Assembly (NCBI RefSeq): GCF_900115305.1 | Contig: NZ_FOVW01000015.1 | Span: forward strand, 1-41,593 | Origin: Algoriphagus ornithinivorans | Lineage (GTDB): Bacteria; Bacteroidota; Bacteroidia; Cytophagales; Cyclobacteriaceae | DNA: 41,593 nt | Reading direction: 5' to 3' | Shown: piece after piece, positions 18,998 through 27,985 of the stretch | How the letters are laid out: every line of letters begins with the position of its first letter | Position numbering within the stretch: position 1 is the first letter of the stretch | Notes under the pieces: model-generated | Database searches by the model: none | Told to the model about the DNA's origin: nothing | What the model saw: only the letters and a program-made list of their open reading frames with translations | Made by a program: the position numbers and the translations under genes

Positions 18998-20392
18998 ATG
19001 AAGAAAGGAATAATCTTACTATTCGCAACTGTTGTTATTTTATTATTTGGGGTACAGTGTACCTTTTTAGAGCAACAGTTCAATAGGACATTCAAAAAAG
19101 AAACCTACATTTTAGACCTTGAAGGGATTAAAAATAGAGGTTTCATCCGGGCGGCGGTTGATAATAATTCGACGGGATATTATATCTATAGAGGACGAAG
19201 AATGGGCTATGAGTACGAGCTCTTAAGAGACTTGGCCAAAAGATTGGGCGTACAGTTAAATTTGGTTTTGGTTTCTGATATCGATAAAGCCTTCGAATAT
19301 CTCAATGATGGCCGGGTTGATTTGATTGCTATGAATCTGGAAAAAAGTCCAGTGAGGGAGGGGAAAGCTACTTTTACTCAAGCTCTCGGAAAAATAAGTA
19401 CCGTTCTGGTCAGTTCCGAAACTACTCCTGCTACCAAATCCTGGCAGGACTTAGAGTCAGACACAATATTTGTGAGGCAGGGGGCAGTTTATAAATCCCA
19501 ACTTTGTAAAATCAAGGATTCCTTACAAGTGAGCTTTACTGTGATAGAGTCACCCTTGCATGAGGAAACATTGATTGATCAAGTTGTCAAAGGAGAGATT
19601 CGATACACCATTGCAGATCAAAATATTGCTCAAGCAAATGCCACTTATTACGAAGGTTTGAATATTTCGTGGAAGGTGACCGAATCCGAAGAAGTTTCTT
19701 GGGTAGTGAGGGATAATTCGCCCAAGTTACTGGGAGAAGTCAATACATGGCTAGAGGATAAACAAAAGAAGTTTATTCCTATGCTGTATGCCAAATATTT
19801 CCTGAATAGTAAGAACAGCTATTTCAGGTCTACAAGCCCATTCTCCTCATTAGTTGGGAATAGAATTTCAGAATATGATGAGTTGATCCTTAAAGGTGCA
19901 GAAGAGTTGGGATGGGACTGGAGATTATTGGCTTCATTGGTTTATAAAGAATCCAGATTTGATACCTCAGCCACCTCCTATGCAGGTGCACAGGGGCTTT
20001 TGCAATTAATGCCGGTAACTCTGGAAAGATTTGGAGTGGAAAACCCTAATGATCCATTTCAGTCCCTAATGGGTGGAGTGAGATACCTGCGATATTTGGA
20101 TAAATTCTGGATGGAAAGAGTGCCCGAGACTAATGAACGAATCAAATTTATTTTGGCATCATACAATATTGGTCACGGTCACGTAGAAGATGCTTGGAGA
20201 CTTACTTTGAAATATGGCGGAAATACCCAAAGCTGGAAAGAAGTTGCAGGTTTTCTCGAATTGAAAAGTGATCCGGAATACTACAGGGACCCTATAGTCA
20301 GAAGTGGATTTGCCAAAGGGCATTTAGCTGTCAACTACGTCAAAGACATTATGAATATCTTTGAATCCTACAAAGCCTTGGTTCAGCCTTAA
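18998..20392 (+). CDS. mltF: Membrane-bound lytic murein transglycosylase F-like protein
   Basis: This 464-residue protein has two domains in MltF order. The first is an N-terminal solute-binding family 3 domain (about 40-275: IRAAVDNNSTGYYIYRGRRMGYEYELL; LNDGRVDLIAMNL), likely a peptidoglycan-fragment sensor. The second is a C-terminal SLT transglycosylase domain (about 290-430) with YKESRFD (catalytic Glu318), GAQGLLQLMP and ASYNIGHGHVEDA. It would cleave glycan strands non-hydrolytically at the envelope. A GTG at 18962 is in frame, but the ATG at 18998 gives a proper Lys-Lys plus hydrophobic N-terminus. The segment ends LLFGVQC; Cys21 could be lipidated, but Gln before the Cys is unusual for a lipobox, so a plain membrane anchor is also possible. 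It converges on ridA with a 4-base overlap. Confidence 0.9.
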   Translation: MKKGIILLFATVVILLFGVQCTFLEQQFNRTFKKETYILDLEGIKNRGFIRAAVDNNSTGYYIYRGRRMGYEYELLRDLAKRLGVQLNLVLVSDIDKAFEYLNDGRVDLIAMNLEKSPVREGKATFTQALGKISTVLVSSETTPATKSWQDLESDTIFVRQGAVYKSQLCKIKDSLQVSFTVIESPLHEETLIDQVVKGEIRYTIADQNIAQANATYYEGLNISWKVTESEEVSWVVRDNSPKLLGEVNTWLEDKQKKFIPMLYAKYFLNSKNSYFRSTSPFSSLVGNRISEYDELILKGAEELGWDWRLLASLVYKESRFDTSATSYAGAQGLLQLMPVTLERFGVENPNDPFQSLMGGVRYLRYLDKFWMERVPETNERIKFILASYNIGHGHVEDAWRLTLKYGGNTQSWKEVAGFLELKSDPEYYRDPIVRSGFAKGHLAVNYVKDIMNIFESYKALVQP

Positions 20393-20862
20393 GCGCCTTC
20401 ATGTAATTCAAACATTGCCTCAATTTCTACCGGGATATTATCTGGTAAGGTTCCCATTCCGACTGCTGACCTTACGCCTATCCCGTAATCGGTACCCCAA
20501 ACATTGGCAAATAATTCGCTGCATCCGTTGATGATATAAGGGTGCTTTTCAAATGTGGAAACACAGTTCACCATTCCCAATACCTTTATTACTCTCTTGA
20601 CTCTATTCAAAGAACCAAGATTTGCCTTAATGGTGGCAAGCATGGCAAGCCCTACTTGCTGAGCAGCTTTTTTCCCTGCTTCCATATCCAAGTCTTGACC
20701 AATTCTTCCGATTATCAGAGAACCATCGGCCTGTACCGTCCCATGTCCCGATAAATAGAGATGTTTCCCGTCAATCAGGCAAGGCTTGTATACCCCTAAT
20801 GGCTTTGGGGCAGGAGGTAAGGTTAATCCTAGTTTTGCGAAATTACTTTCAGGAGTTTCCAT
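20389..20862 (-). CDS. RidA (YjgF/YER057c/UK114) family enamine/imine deaminase
   Basis: This 157-residue protein is slightly long for RidA. It shows the C-terminal signature RSAVGMGTLPDNIPVEIEAMFEL, in which Arg131 matches the carboxylate-binding arginine of active RidA, so deaminase activity on 2-aminoacrylate-type imines or enamines is plausible. The N-terminus (KLGLTLPPAPKPLGVYKP) resembles the longer 'YjgF-like' subgroup rather than E. coli RidA itself. It lies 94 bases downstream of a GntP permease on the same strand, suggesting a shared role in uptake and catabolism of a hydroxy or amino acid, although the partner enzymes are not in the window. Its stop shares the palindrome TTAA with the mltF stop. 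Confidence 0.85.
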   Translation of the reverse strand: METPESNFAKLGLTLPPAPKPLGVYKPCLIDGKHLYLSGHGTVQADGSLIIGRIGQDLDMEAGKKAAQQVGLAMLATIKANLGSLNRVKRVIKVLGMVNCVSTFEKHPYIINGCSELFANVWGTDYGIGVRSAVGMGTLPDNIPVEIEAMFELHEGA

Positions 20863-20956
20863 GGCTTTTAATTTTAAATGATGTTAGTGGCTAAGTTTAT
20901 TTTCTTTTTTAATCTACAGCCAATTCACTTTTTGAATAAAATACTTCCTTGTTTTT

Positions 20957-22270
20957 CTATATAAATATATCCAAAATAAGGACACCGATTAATCCTATGA
21001 CAGCAACCAAGGTCTCCATTAAAGACCAAGTTCGTATGGTGTCTTTGATACTAACATTGAAAAACTCTTTATACATCCAGAATCCCGCATCATTGAAATG
21101 AGAAAACATCAAGCTTCCTGCTCCAATTGATAGCACCAGTAAATTGGGGTCCACGTTCATAGTTGTGACTAGAGGAGCTATGATGCCTGCTGTAGTTAGA
21201 CCTGCCACAGTAGCCGATCCGACACATACTCGAATAATGGCAGTAATAAGCCAAGCCAATATCAATGGGTGCATTTGCCAAGTTTTGAGACCATCTGCAA
21301 TGACCTGACTCACTCCGGTATCTGTGAAAACTTGCTTCAAAGCTCCTGCTCCAGCGACAATCAAGAGTATCATTGCGATGTCTTTGGTTGCATCGGTATA
21401 CAAGGACATCAGCTGCTTCATGGAAAATCTTCTTCTCAATCCTAAGGTATAGGTGCCAATCAACACGGAAATAATCATGACTATCCCAGGATTAGAAATA
21501 AAGCCGATCAGTTCATTTAGCTCACCTGAAGTCTCCCAGTTCAGGCTGATGGCTGTAGTTCCTACCAATAAAAAGACGGGCAATAAAGCTGTTATGAAAC
21601 TATTGGCATTTCCGGGTAAATCCTTTTCCTCTTTGATTTCTGCCTGAAATGTCTTCAAGGGTTTAGCCTCAACCTTTTTGAGTTGCGTTGCGAAAATAGG
21701 CCCAGCAATAGCAACGGTAGGGATGGTGATTAAAAACCCATAGAATAAGGTTAGCCCCATATTGGCCTCAAACTGAGCAACCAATGCAGCGGGAGAGGGA
21801 TGTGGAGGAAGAAATCCATGGGTGACCGATAGCGCAGCGAGTAAAGGAATCCCCACATAGACTGCTGAGATTTTGTATTGATAAGCGACGGTAAAAGCCA
21901 AAGGAACAAGGAGTACGAAACCCACATTGTAAAAGAGTGGAATCCCGACGATCAAACCTGTCAATGCCATGGCCCAGGTGATGTACTTTTCACCAAATAT
22001 ATTCATCAGCGTATTGGCAATTCTTTGAGCTCCACCGCTTTCAGCGACGAGTTTGCCAAGCATGGCCCCCATGACGATCACTATGACTAAATCTCCCAGA
22101 AGATTTCCCATGCCTTTCTGCACGGAACCGGCAATTTGATCTGCAGGAAGGCCTAAAAGAAATCCGGCGGTGATGGAAGCTATCAAGAAAGCCAAAAAGG
22201 GATTTAATTTGGCCCAGACGATTAACAGTACCAAAATAGCGATACTGAGCAGCACAAGGAAAATGGTCAT
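20957..22270 (-). CDS. GntP-family gluconate/D-serine-type H+ symporter
   Basis: This 437-residue integral membrane protein has about 12 hydrophobic segments. Family marks include the early LNPFLAFLIASITAGFLLG, GIPLFYNVGFVLLVPLAF, THGFLPPHPSPAALV and, near the end, SHFNDAGFWMYKEFF. GntP members take up gluconate and related sugar acids, while DsdX and close relatives take up D-serine; sequence inspection alone does not settle the substrate. The adjacent RidA gene downstream would fit an amino-acid substrate whose dehydration makes reactive enamines, but no dehydratase is present here, so this is a weak inference. No terminator separates the two. Confidence 0.92.
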   Translation of the reverse strand: MTIFLVLLSIAILVLLIVWAKLNPFLAFLIASITAGFLLGLPADQIAGSVQKGMGNLLGDLVIVIVMGAMLGKLVAESGGAQRIANTLMNIFGEKYITWAMALTGLIVGIPLFYNVGFVLLVPLAFTVAYQYKISAVYVGIPLLAALSVTHGFLPPHPSPAALVAQFEANMGLTLFYGFLITIPTVAIAGPIFATQLKKVEAKPLKTFQAEIKEEKDLPGNANSFITALLPVFLLVGTTAISLNWETSGELNELIGFISNPGIVMIISVLIGTYTLGLRRRFSMKQLMSLYTDATKDIAMILLIVAGAGALKQVFTDTGVSQVIADGLKTWQMHPLILAWLITAIIRVCVGSATVAGLTTAGIIAPLVTTMNVDPNLLVLSIGAGSLMFSHFNDAGFWMYKEFFNVSIKDTIRTWSLMETLVAVIGLIGVLILDIFI

Positions 22271-22342
22271 AGGTTAGGTTGGGTTGAGATTTCAAGATAA
22301 AAAAAATGTGCTATTCCTTCGTGCGTTTGATCAAACAGTATC

Positions 22343-24634
22343 TCATTTTCGAATCCAACGAATCACCCAAGATTTATTGTTTTGTGAAACTCTCAATATA
22401 TAATTCCCGGGATTAACCTGGATTAGTAGCTTTTCCAGATCAGCTAAGCCGATTTTTCCTTCATAAATTTTATCTCCGGTAAATGTAAGTAACTCAACCT
22501 CAAGGGCAGTATTTCTCTCTTTTTCAGGAATTTCAATATGAATAGGACCCGAAAAATATGGGTTAGGATAAATTTTAACAGAAGAATGAGTCTTAGGTAG
22601 TGGAATGACTCTTACGGTATTGCTCCAGGATTCCTGCCCTTCCTGATTGGAAGATTTGATTCTATAGTAGGATTCGTGATTATAAAAATTGATATCTGAA
22701 AATTGGAAAAGGCTGGTTCCTGCGAGGCTTTTTGAAGCAGATCCAATTAACCTCCAATTTGAAATATTCCCATCTGATCTATAAATCTCAAATGTGTATT
22801 CCTGTTCACCCAAAACTTCCCAATTCAAGGAAACTTCCGACCCTCTTCTGATCGCTTCAAAATTGATCCATTCTACAGGTAGAATACTCAAGGTTCGGAA
22901 ACTACCAACCGTATAGTTGCCAATGGCTAAATCTTCCAACTGAATCAGTCTTCTGGCCCAGAGGAGAGTAGGGTCTAAGCCATCCAGATGGCTTCCTTGG
23001 GCGGCGTATCCAGTGGCTACTATCCTCAGGTCATCTACATCGTCCACGATCAATTGATCTGCTGATATTCTCAATTCCATTGGGTTCGAACTTGGAGTAA
23101 GGCCTGAAAACTGGAAATAAGAAAATAGCCTGTAGAGAATTGGAGTTCCATCAGAGTCATCAAAATTGGAATTGTATTCAGCTCCTTTGTATTCTGTGAA
23201 TCGAATCTCCAGAATTCCTCCTGCTGTATTTCCTAGGAGTTGGACTTTTCTAACTCCTCCATTTTTTGTGTCTTCAAAAGGGAATGTTCCATTGACCTCA
23301 TTGAGGCTAGTTGGAATGTTGAGATACCTAAACAAGGCTGCATTTCTCCAGCTTCCTCCAGAATAATTTATCCCACCTTGAGAAGAACTGTTAATTGAAA
23401 GGATATTCCCACTTAAGTCCAAAGATCCAGAGTTCATAAAAAATGTCCTGTTAATTGTCAGATCATCACTTACTCGAATTCGTCCTCCTGTTTTTTGGAT
23501 AGTTAGGCTAGAAACCGTCAAGGGAAATGGACCAATGTTTTGCTCGCTAGGTCCTACGGCAAAAATGTGGGAATTATTAGATAGAAAATTTCCAGTCCCG
23601 GTTTTGACCATATTTCCAGAAATGAAAAGCTCAGTAGACAAATTGAGATTATGAACTCCTTGCAGCTCCAAATCATGAATTCTGTTTGGTATTCCTGCGT
23701 CGGCAAAGCTTGAATTCAGAAAATTTTTAGGAGAATCTCCGCCCCGAAAAATGATTTTCCCATTCATTTGAAAATTTGCAGCTTCAATTCTAGGGTTAGT
23801 TCCTTCCAAAACCATTATTCCATCAGCTTGAAGATCAAAAAGACCCGCGCTGCTGGAGTTGGACCTGAAAATGATATTGGTATTGCAGTCAGAGATAAAA
23901 GTTGCTCCAGGCTCAATTGTAAAAACACCAAATGGCCCAGTTCCATACACAGTAGTTTCAGTATTAAATGAAAGAGTTGGACAAAAATTGGGAAAAACAT
24001 TCCGATCCAACTTTTGCCGGAGAGTTCCAGATTTGACGGTAAAACTGAGGGCCTTGAAGGGTTCCTCGATAATCAGTTCCACTCCCGGACCGGGATCAAA
24101 AATTACAGAATACCTACTATTCGTACTGAATCCGCTCCATGCATTTAAGGGAATGATAATCCTTGACTCTCCCTTAAAGGTAATGGTGCTATTGAAAGAA
24201 TTTCCAATCCAGTTTTGACTGTTCCAAGTCCCTGTTGGAGTGCCTGGAGCAGCTCCACTAAATGCCTGTAAGCTTCCGTAAATATCCAGATTGAAGCTGT
24301 TGAGCCGTAGTTTTTGTCCTGCGCCCGTTTCAGAATTGATGAATATATTTTTTACAGCTGCATTAAGATTGAGCGTGAGTGTATGAGTTTGATCAATATA
24401 AATATCATTGGAGCTATCTGGAAGAGAGGTAGCAGGAATCCAAGTAGATCCGTCAAAGACATTCCAGATCAATATATTAGAAAAATTTCCGCTGGAAATG
24501 GTTTTGTATGCATTAATTTCCTGTGCGCTGGCAACTAATTGGAGCAGGCAAAGTCCTGCTATTGCCGACAATATCCTGTATATTCGACCGTTCAAAAACG
24601 CCAAAAGGGCCAACTTTTTGTCCCAGTTTCCCAT
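22343..24634 (-). CDS. Secreted surface protein with T9SS type A C-terminal sorting domain
   Basis: This 763-residue protein has a long signal peptide region (positively charged start, hydrophobic IAGLCLLQLVASAQ, about 18-38) and a long beta-rich passenger of Asn/Ser-rich strands that looks like a right-handed beta-helix. A fibronectin-III-like module (about 590-675, VEWINFEAIRRGSEVSLNWEV) follows, and then a T9SS type A sorting domain (YPNPYFSG ... GNYILRVSQNNKSWVIRW). The CTD predicts export by the type IX system, cleavage by PorU and anchoring to the cell surface. The function of the passenger is unknown; it could be an adhesin or matrix component. It is divergent from the Lnb gene, with only 43 bases between starts, and no clear promoter was found in that gap. 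Confidence 0.88.
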   Translation of the reverse strand: MGNWDKKLALLAFLNGRIYRILSAIAGLCLLQLVASAQEINAYKTISSGNFSNILIWNVFDGSTWIPATSLPDSSNDIYIDQTHTLTLNLNAAVKNIFINSETGAGQKLRLNSFNLDIYGSLQAFSGAAPGTPTGTWNSQNWIGNSFNSTITFKGESRIIIPLNAWSGFSTNSRYSVIFDPGPGVELIIEEPFKALSFTVKSGTLRQKLDRNVFPNFCPTLSFNTETTVYGTGPFGVFTIEPGATFISDCNTNIIFRSNSSSAGLFDLQADGIMVLEGTNPRIEAANFQMNGKIIFRGGDSPKNFLNSSFADAGIPNRIHDLELQGVHNLNLSTELFISGNMVKTGTGNFLSNNSHIFAVGPSEQNIGPFPLTVSSLTIQKTGGRIRVSDDLTINRTFFMNSGSLDLSGNILSINSSSQGGINYSGGSWRNAALFRYLNIPTSLNEVNGTFPFEDTKNGGVRKVQLLGNTAGGILEIRFTEYKGAEYNSNFDDSDGTPILYRLFSYFQFSGLTPSSNPMELRISADQLIVDDVDDLRIVATGYAAQGSHLDGLDPTLLWARRLIQLEDLAIGNYTVGSFRTLSILPVEWINFEAIRRGSEVSLNWEVLGEQEYTFEIYRSDGNISNWRLIGSASKSLAGTSLFQFSDINFYNHESYYRIKSSNQEGQESWSNTVRVIPLPKTHSSVKIYPNPYFSGPIHIEIPEKERNTALEVELLTFTGDKIYEGKIGLADLEKLLIQVNPGNYILRVSQNNKSWVIRWIRK

Positions 24635-24677
24635 AGCACAATTAAAAAGTATTTAAAAAGCCTTTTAAGTTAGTTAA

Positions 24678-25871
24678 ATGATAGCTAAAAATAAAGTTCT
24701 AGGTCTAATTATTTTCCTGTTATTCATGAGCATAGGAAGTGTTCAGGCTCAGTTATATAGGATTAGTCTTCTTACTTGCGATCCAGGAGATGAGTTATAT
24801 ATGGCTTATGGTCATAGCGCAATCCGAGTTTTTGATAATGTCAATGGAACGGATTATGTTTTCAATTATGGAACCTTCAATTTCAATACCCCAAATTTCT
24901 ATGGAAAATTTGCGGGAGGAAAATTAGACTATATGTTAAGCGTCAGTACCTACGCTGATTTTATTACTACCTATGCGGGTGAAAAAAGAGCGATCCGTGA
25001 ACAAGTATTAGATCTAAATTCGGAGCAGGAGCAATACATGGTAGAGTTTTTACAGGTCAATTACTTACCGGAAAGACGTTATTATAGATATGATTTCTTC
25101 TTTGATAACTGTGCCACCAGAATCCGTGATGCGATGGATTTGGTTTTGGGAGATCAATTGATCTGGAATGATGAGCAGGTACAAGAAAGAGAAAAAACTT
25201 TCAGGGATTTGATAGACGAGTATGTTTTGAGAATGCCTTGGGCTGATTTAGGAATTGATCTCGCTCTTGGGGCCGTGATAGATCGGGTTGCTTCTCCTCA
25301 GGAAGAGCAGTTTTTACCTGATTATATGGAAGAAGCATTTGCGAGAGCAGAGATTCAGGGAGATGGTCCTACCAGGCCTTTAGTCAAGGAGACAAATGTT
25401 ATTTTGGATTTTCCTAAACCCGAACAGGGAGTTATAGGAGCTTTCAATTCCTATTGGTTGTTTTGGTTGGTAGCCATTTTATTTTCAGCAATTACCTTTA
25501 TCGGTTTTAAAAGAAAAAAGCTGTTTATCGGTTTTGATATAGCTCTATTTTCCATTCTAGGAATTCTAGGTATAGTCATTTTCCTACTCTGGTTTGCCAC
25601 AGATCATTCGGCTACTAAGTGGAACTGGAACATACTTTGGGCTTTTCCGGGTCATTTGTTTCTGGCAATAGCGCTATTCTCCAAAAATTTGAAGCCCTGG
25701 GTCAGGAAATACCTTTTGGCAGCTTTGATTCTAGCAGATGCAGCAGTGGTTTTCTGGATTTTAGGATGGCAATCTTTTCATCCTAGCCTAATCCCGATTT
25801 TATTGGTGATCATTCTCAGAACCAATTATCTGTATTATAATATTTCAAAATATAAACCTCTAAAAGCCTAG
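24678..25871 (+). CDS. lnb: Lnb/DUF4105 family protein, likely lipoprotein N-acyltransferase of Bacteroidota
   Basis: This 397-residue protein has a signal peptide (about 1-25, ending VQAQ), a periplasmic DUF4105 (Lnb_N) domain to about residue 235, and about five C-terminal membrane helices (about 258-383). The domain carries the conserved thiol-enzyme-like pair AYGHSAIR (His46) and FFDNCATRIRD (Cys145). From memory, a Bacteroides protein of this architecture was shown to N-acylate lipoproteins in place of Lnt and was named Lnb; the transfer of that role here is by family and domain order, not proof. Its place among envelope genes fits. It is followed 63 bases later by uvrB with its own promoter. 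Confidence 0.8.
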   Translation: MIAKNKVLGLIIFLLFMSIGSVQAQLYRISLLTCDPGDELYMAYGHSAIRVFDNVNGTDYVFNYGTFNFNTPNFYGKFAGGKLDYMLSVSTYADFITTYAGEKRAIREQVLDLNSEQEQYMVEFLQVNYLPERRYYRYDFFFDNCATRIRDAMDLVLGDQLIWNDEQVQEREKTFRDLIDEYVLRMPWADLGIDLALGAVIDRVASPQEEQFLPDYMEEAFARAEIQGDGPTRPLVKETNVILDFPKPEQGVIGAFNSYWLFWLVAILFSAITFIGFKRKKLFIGFDIALFSILGILGIVIFLLWFATDHSATKWNWNILWAFPGHLFLAIALFSKNLKPWVRKYLLAALILADAAVVFWILGWQSFHPSLIPILLVIILRTNYLYYNISKYKPLKA

Positions 25872-25893
25872 AATATTCAGAAGTAGAAAACTT

Positions 25894-25924
25894 TTGACTA
25901 GGGTTTGGGTGTTGGGTAAGTTCG
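25894..25924 (+). promoter_or_regulatory. Putative promoter for uvrB (TTG-N20-TAAGTTCG)
   Basis: TTG at 25894-25896 is followed after 20 bases by TAAGTTCG (25917-25924), one mismatch from TAnnTTTG. The predicted start of transcription is only a few bases before the uvrB ATG at 25935, so the leader would be very short. Confidence 0.4.
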
Positions 25925-25934
25925 ACATAAGTAT

Positions 25935-27980
25935 ATGGAATTTAGACTTACTTCAGATTATCAGCCAACCGGAGATCAGCCCCAGGCGATTGAGCAATTA
26001 GCCCGTGGAGTAAACGAAGGGGAAAAAGCTCAAGTGCTCTTGGGTGTAACCGGTTCAGGTAAAACTTTTACTGTTGCCAATTTAATCCAGCAGGTTCAAA
26101 AGCCAACCTTGGTGTTAAGTCACAACAAGACATTAGCGGCTCAGCTTTATGGAGAGTTTAAGCAGTTTTTTCCTGAAAATGCGGTTGAATATTTTATCTC
26201 CTATTACGACTATTATCAGCCTGAGGCCTTTATTCCCAGCTCGGGAACTTATATAGAAAAGGATCTTTCTATCAATGAAGAGATCGAAAAATTGAGATTG
26301 AGCGCGACCTCTGCTTTGCTTACCGGAAGAAGAGATGTGATCGTGGTGGCTTCAGTATCCTGTATTTATGGTATTGGTAATCCTGAAGAATTCGCAAAGA
26401 ATGTGATTCGAATTCAAGAAGGAGACAGAATTCCTAGAAATCAGTTGCTGTTTAAACTGGTCGATATATTATACTCCCGAACTCACCAGGATTTAACACA
26501 CGGTACCTTTAGAGTAAAGGGAGATACGGTGGATATTTTTGTGGCTTATGCCGACTGGGGCTATAGAATTTTTTTCTGGGGTGATGAAATTGAAGCGATT
26601 CAAAGAATAGACCCGCAAAGCGGAAAAAAACTCAATGATGAAAAGATTATCTCCATTTTTCCTGCAAATCTTTTTGTAACTGGTAGAGACACCATACAAA
26701 CTGCCATCAAAGAAATTCAGGATGATATGGTGGCCCAAGTAAATTTCTTCGAAAAGGAGGGGAAATTTATGGAAGCAAAAAGACTCCAAGAAAGAACTGA
26801 GTTTGATTTGGAAATGATTCGAGAGTTGGGTTATTGCTCTGGGGTTGAGAATTATTCCCGCTATTTCGATAGAAGAAGTCCCGGAATGAGACCATTCTGT
26901 CTTTTGGATTATTTTCCGGATGACTTTTTAATGGTAATTGACGAGAGCCATGTTACGGTGCCTCAAGTGCGAGCTATGTGGGGTGGCGATAGGTCTAGAA
27001 AGGTCAATTTGGTGGATTTCGGATTTCGTCTCCCTTCAGCATTGGATAACCGCCCTCTCAAATTTGATGAATTCGAAGATTTGACCCATCAAGTTGTCTA
27101 TGTATCTGCTACTCCGGCGGATTATGAATTGGCCTTGACGGAAGGGGTGGTGGTAGAGCAGATTATTCGTCCGACAGGATTACTGGACCCTACCATTGAA
27201 GTGAGACCAAGTTTAAATCAGATCGATGATTTGTTGGAGGAAATTGATCAAACCATTAAGTCAGATGCCAGAGTTTTGGTTACCACTTTGACCAAGAGAA
27301 TGGCTGAAGAGCTTCAAAAGTATCTGGAAAGGGCAGGAGTCAAGTCCAGATATATTCACTCGGAAGTGAAGACCTTGGATAGAGTCGAGATTCTCAGAGA
27401 GCTAAGACTCGGAGTTTTTGATGTTTTGGTTGGAGTCAACTTATTGAGAGAAGGGTTGGATCTTCCAGAAGTGTCGTTGGTCGCGATTTTGGATGCAGAT
27501 AAAGAAGGCTTTTTGAGAAATGAGCGAAGCTTGGTTCAGACGATCGGAAGAGCAGCAAGAAACTCTGAGGGTAGAGTGATCATGTATGCGGATAAAATCA
27601 CTGATTCCATGCAAATGGCCATTGATGAAACCAAAAGAAGAAGGGCGCTTCAGATTGCTTACAATGAGGAGCACGGCATAACTCCTACCACTGTTATCAA
27701 GTCTCGAGATAAAATCATGGGACAAACCAAGGTTGCGGATTCCAAGAAGAATGCAAAAGTATACGCGGAGCCTATGCCTGGAGAAAGCCAGCTGGCGGCC
27801 GATCCTGTCGTACAGTATTTGAGTAAAGAGAAGTTGGAGAAATTGATCGCTCAAACTCAAAAACAGATGGAGAAAGCGGCGAAAGAGCTCAACTTTATGG
27901 AAGCTGCAAGGCTGAGAGACGAGTGGCAATCTCAAAAGAGCCGCTTGGAGGAATTGAACAGAGGCCTTGGGAAAAGCTGA
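25935..27980 (+). CDS. uvrB: Excinuclease ABC subunit B
   Basis: This 681-residue UvrB, the damage-verification helicase of nucleotide excision repair, receives DNA from UvrA and recruits UvrC. Walker A is GVTGSGKT (37-44). The DNA-clamping beta-hairpin region reads YYDYYQPEAFIPSSGTYIEKD, with the expected aromatic residues, shown here only as a landmark. Motif II has DESH, and helicase motifs V/VI include LLREGLDLPE and QTIGRAARN. The C-terminal UVR coiled-coil domain (about 635-670, EKLIAQTQKQMEKAAKELNF) that binds UvrA and UvrC is intact. The full length and all motifs are normal. The gene downstream starts 6 bases after the stop, so the two are probably co-transcribed. Confidence 0.97.
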   Translation: MEFRLTSDYQPTGDQPQAIEQLARGVNEGEKAQVLLGVTGSGKTFTVANLIQQVQKPTLVLSHNKTLAAQLYGEFKQFFPENAVEYFISYYDYYQPEAFIPSSGTYIEKDLSINEEIEKLRLSATSALLTGRRDVIVVASVSCIYGIGNPEEFAKNVIRIQEGDRIPRNQLLFKLVDILYSRTHQDLTHGTFRVKGDTVDIFVAYADWGYRIFFWGDEIEAIQRIDPQSGKKLNDEKIISIFPANLFVTGRDTIQTAIKEIQDDMVAQVNFFEKEGKFMEAKRLQERTEFDLEMIRELGYCSGVENYSRYFDRRSPGMRPFCLLDYFPDDFLMVIDESHVTVPQVRAMWGGDRSRKVNLVDFGFRLPSALDNRPLKFDEFEDLTHQVVYVSATPADYELALTEGVVVEQIIRPTGLLDPTIEVRPSLNQIDDLLEEIDQTIKSDARVLVTTLTKRMAEELQKYLERAGVKSRYIHSEVKTLDRVEILRELRLGVFDVLVGVNLLREGLDLPEVSLVAILDADKEGFLRNERSLVQTIGRAARNSEGRVIMYADKITDSMQMAIDETKRRRALQIAYNEEHGITPTTVIKSRDKIMGQTKVADSKKNAKVYAEPMPGESQLAADPVVQYLSKEKLEKLIAQTQKQMEKAAKELNFMEAARLRDEWQSQKSRLEELNRGLGKS

Positions 27981-27985
27981 TAATC

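Noticed and set aside
22325..22336. Perfect 12-bp palindrome GTTTGATCAAAC near the end of the T9SS protein gene
   Set aside because: There is no loop to make a terminator and no T-run, and no second copy was seen that would suggest an operator. It may be chance.
27923..27985. Earlier start of the AlbA_2 protein inside uvrB
   Set aside because: It would overlap uvrB by 58 bases, and the extra residues do not match the family; the ATG at 27986 follows the uvrB stop closely.
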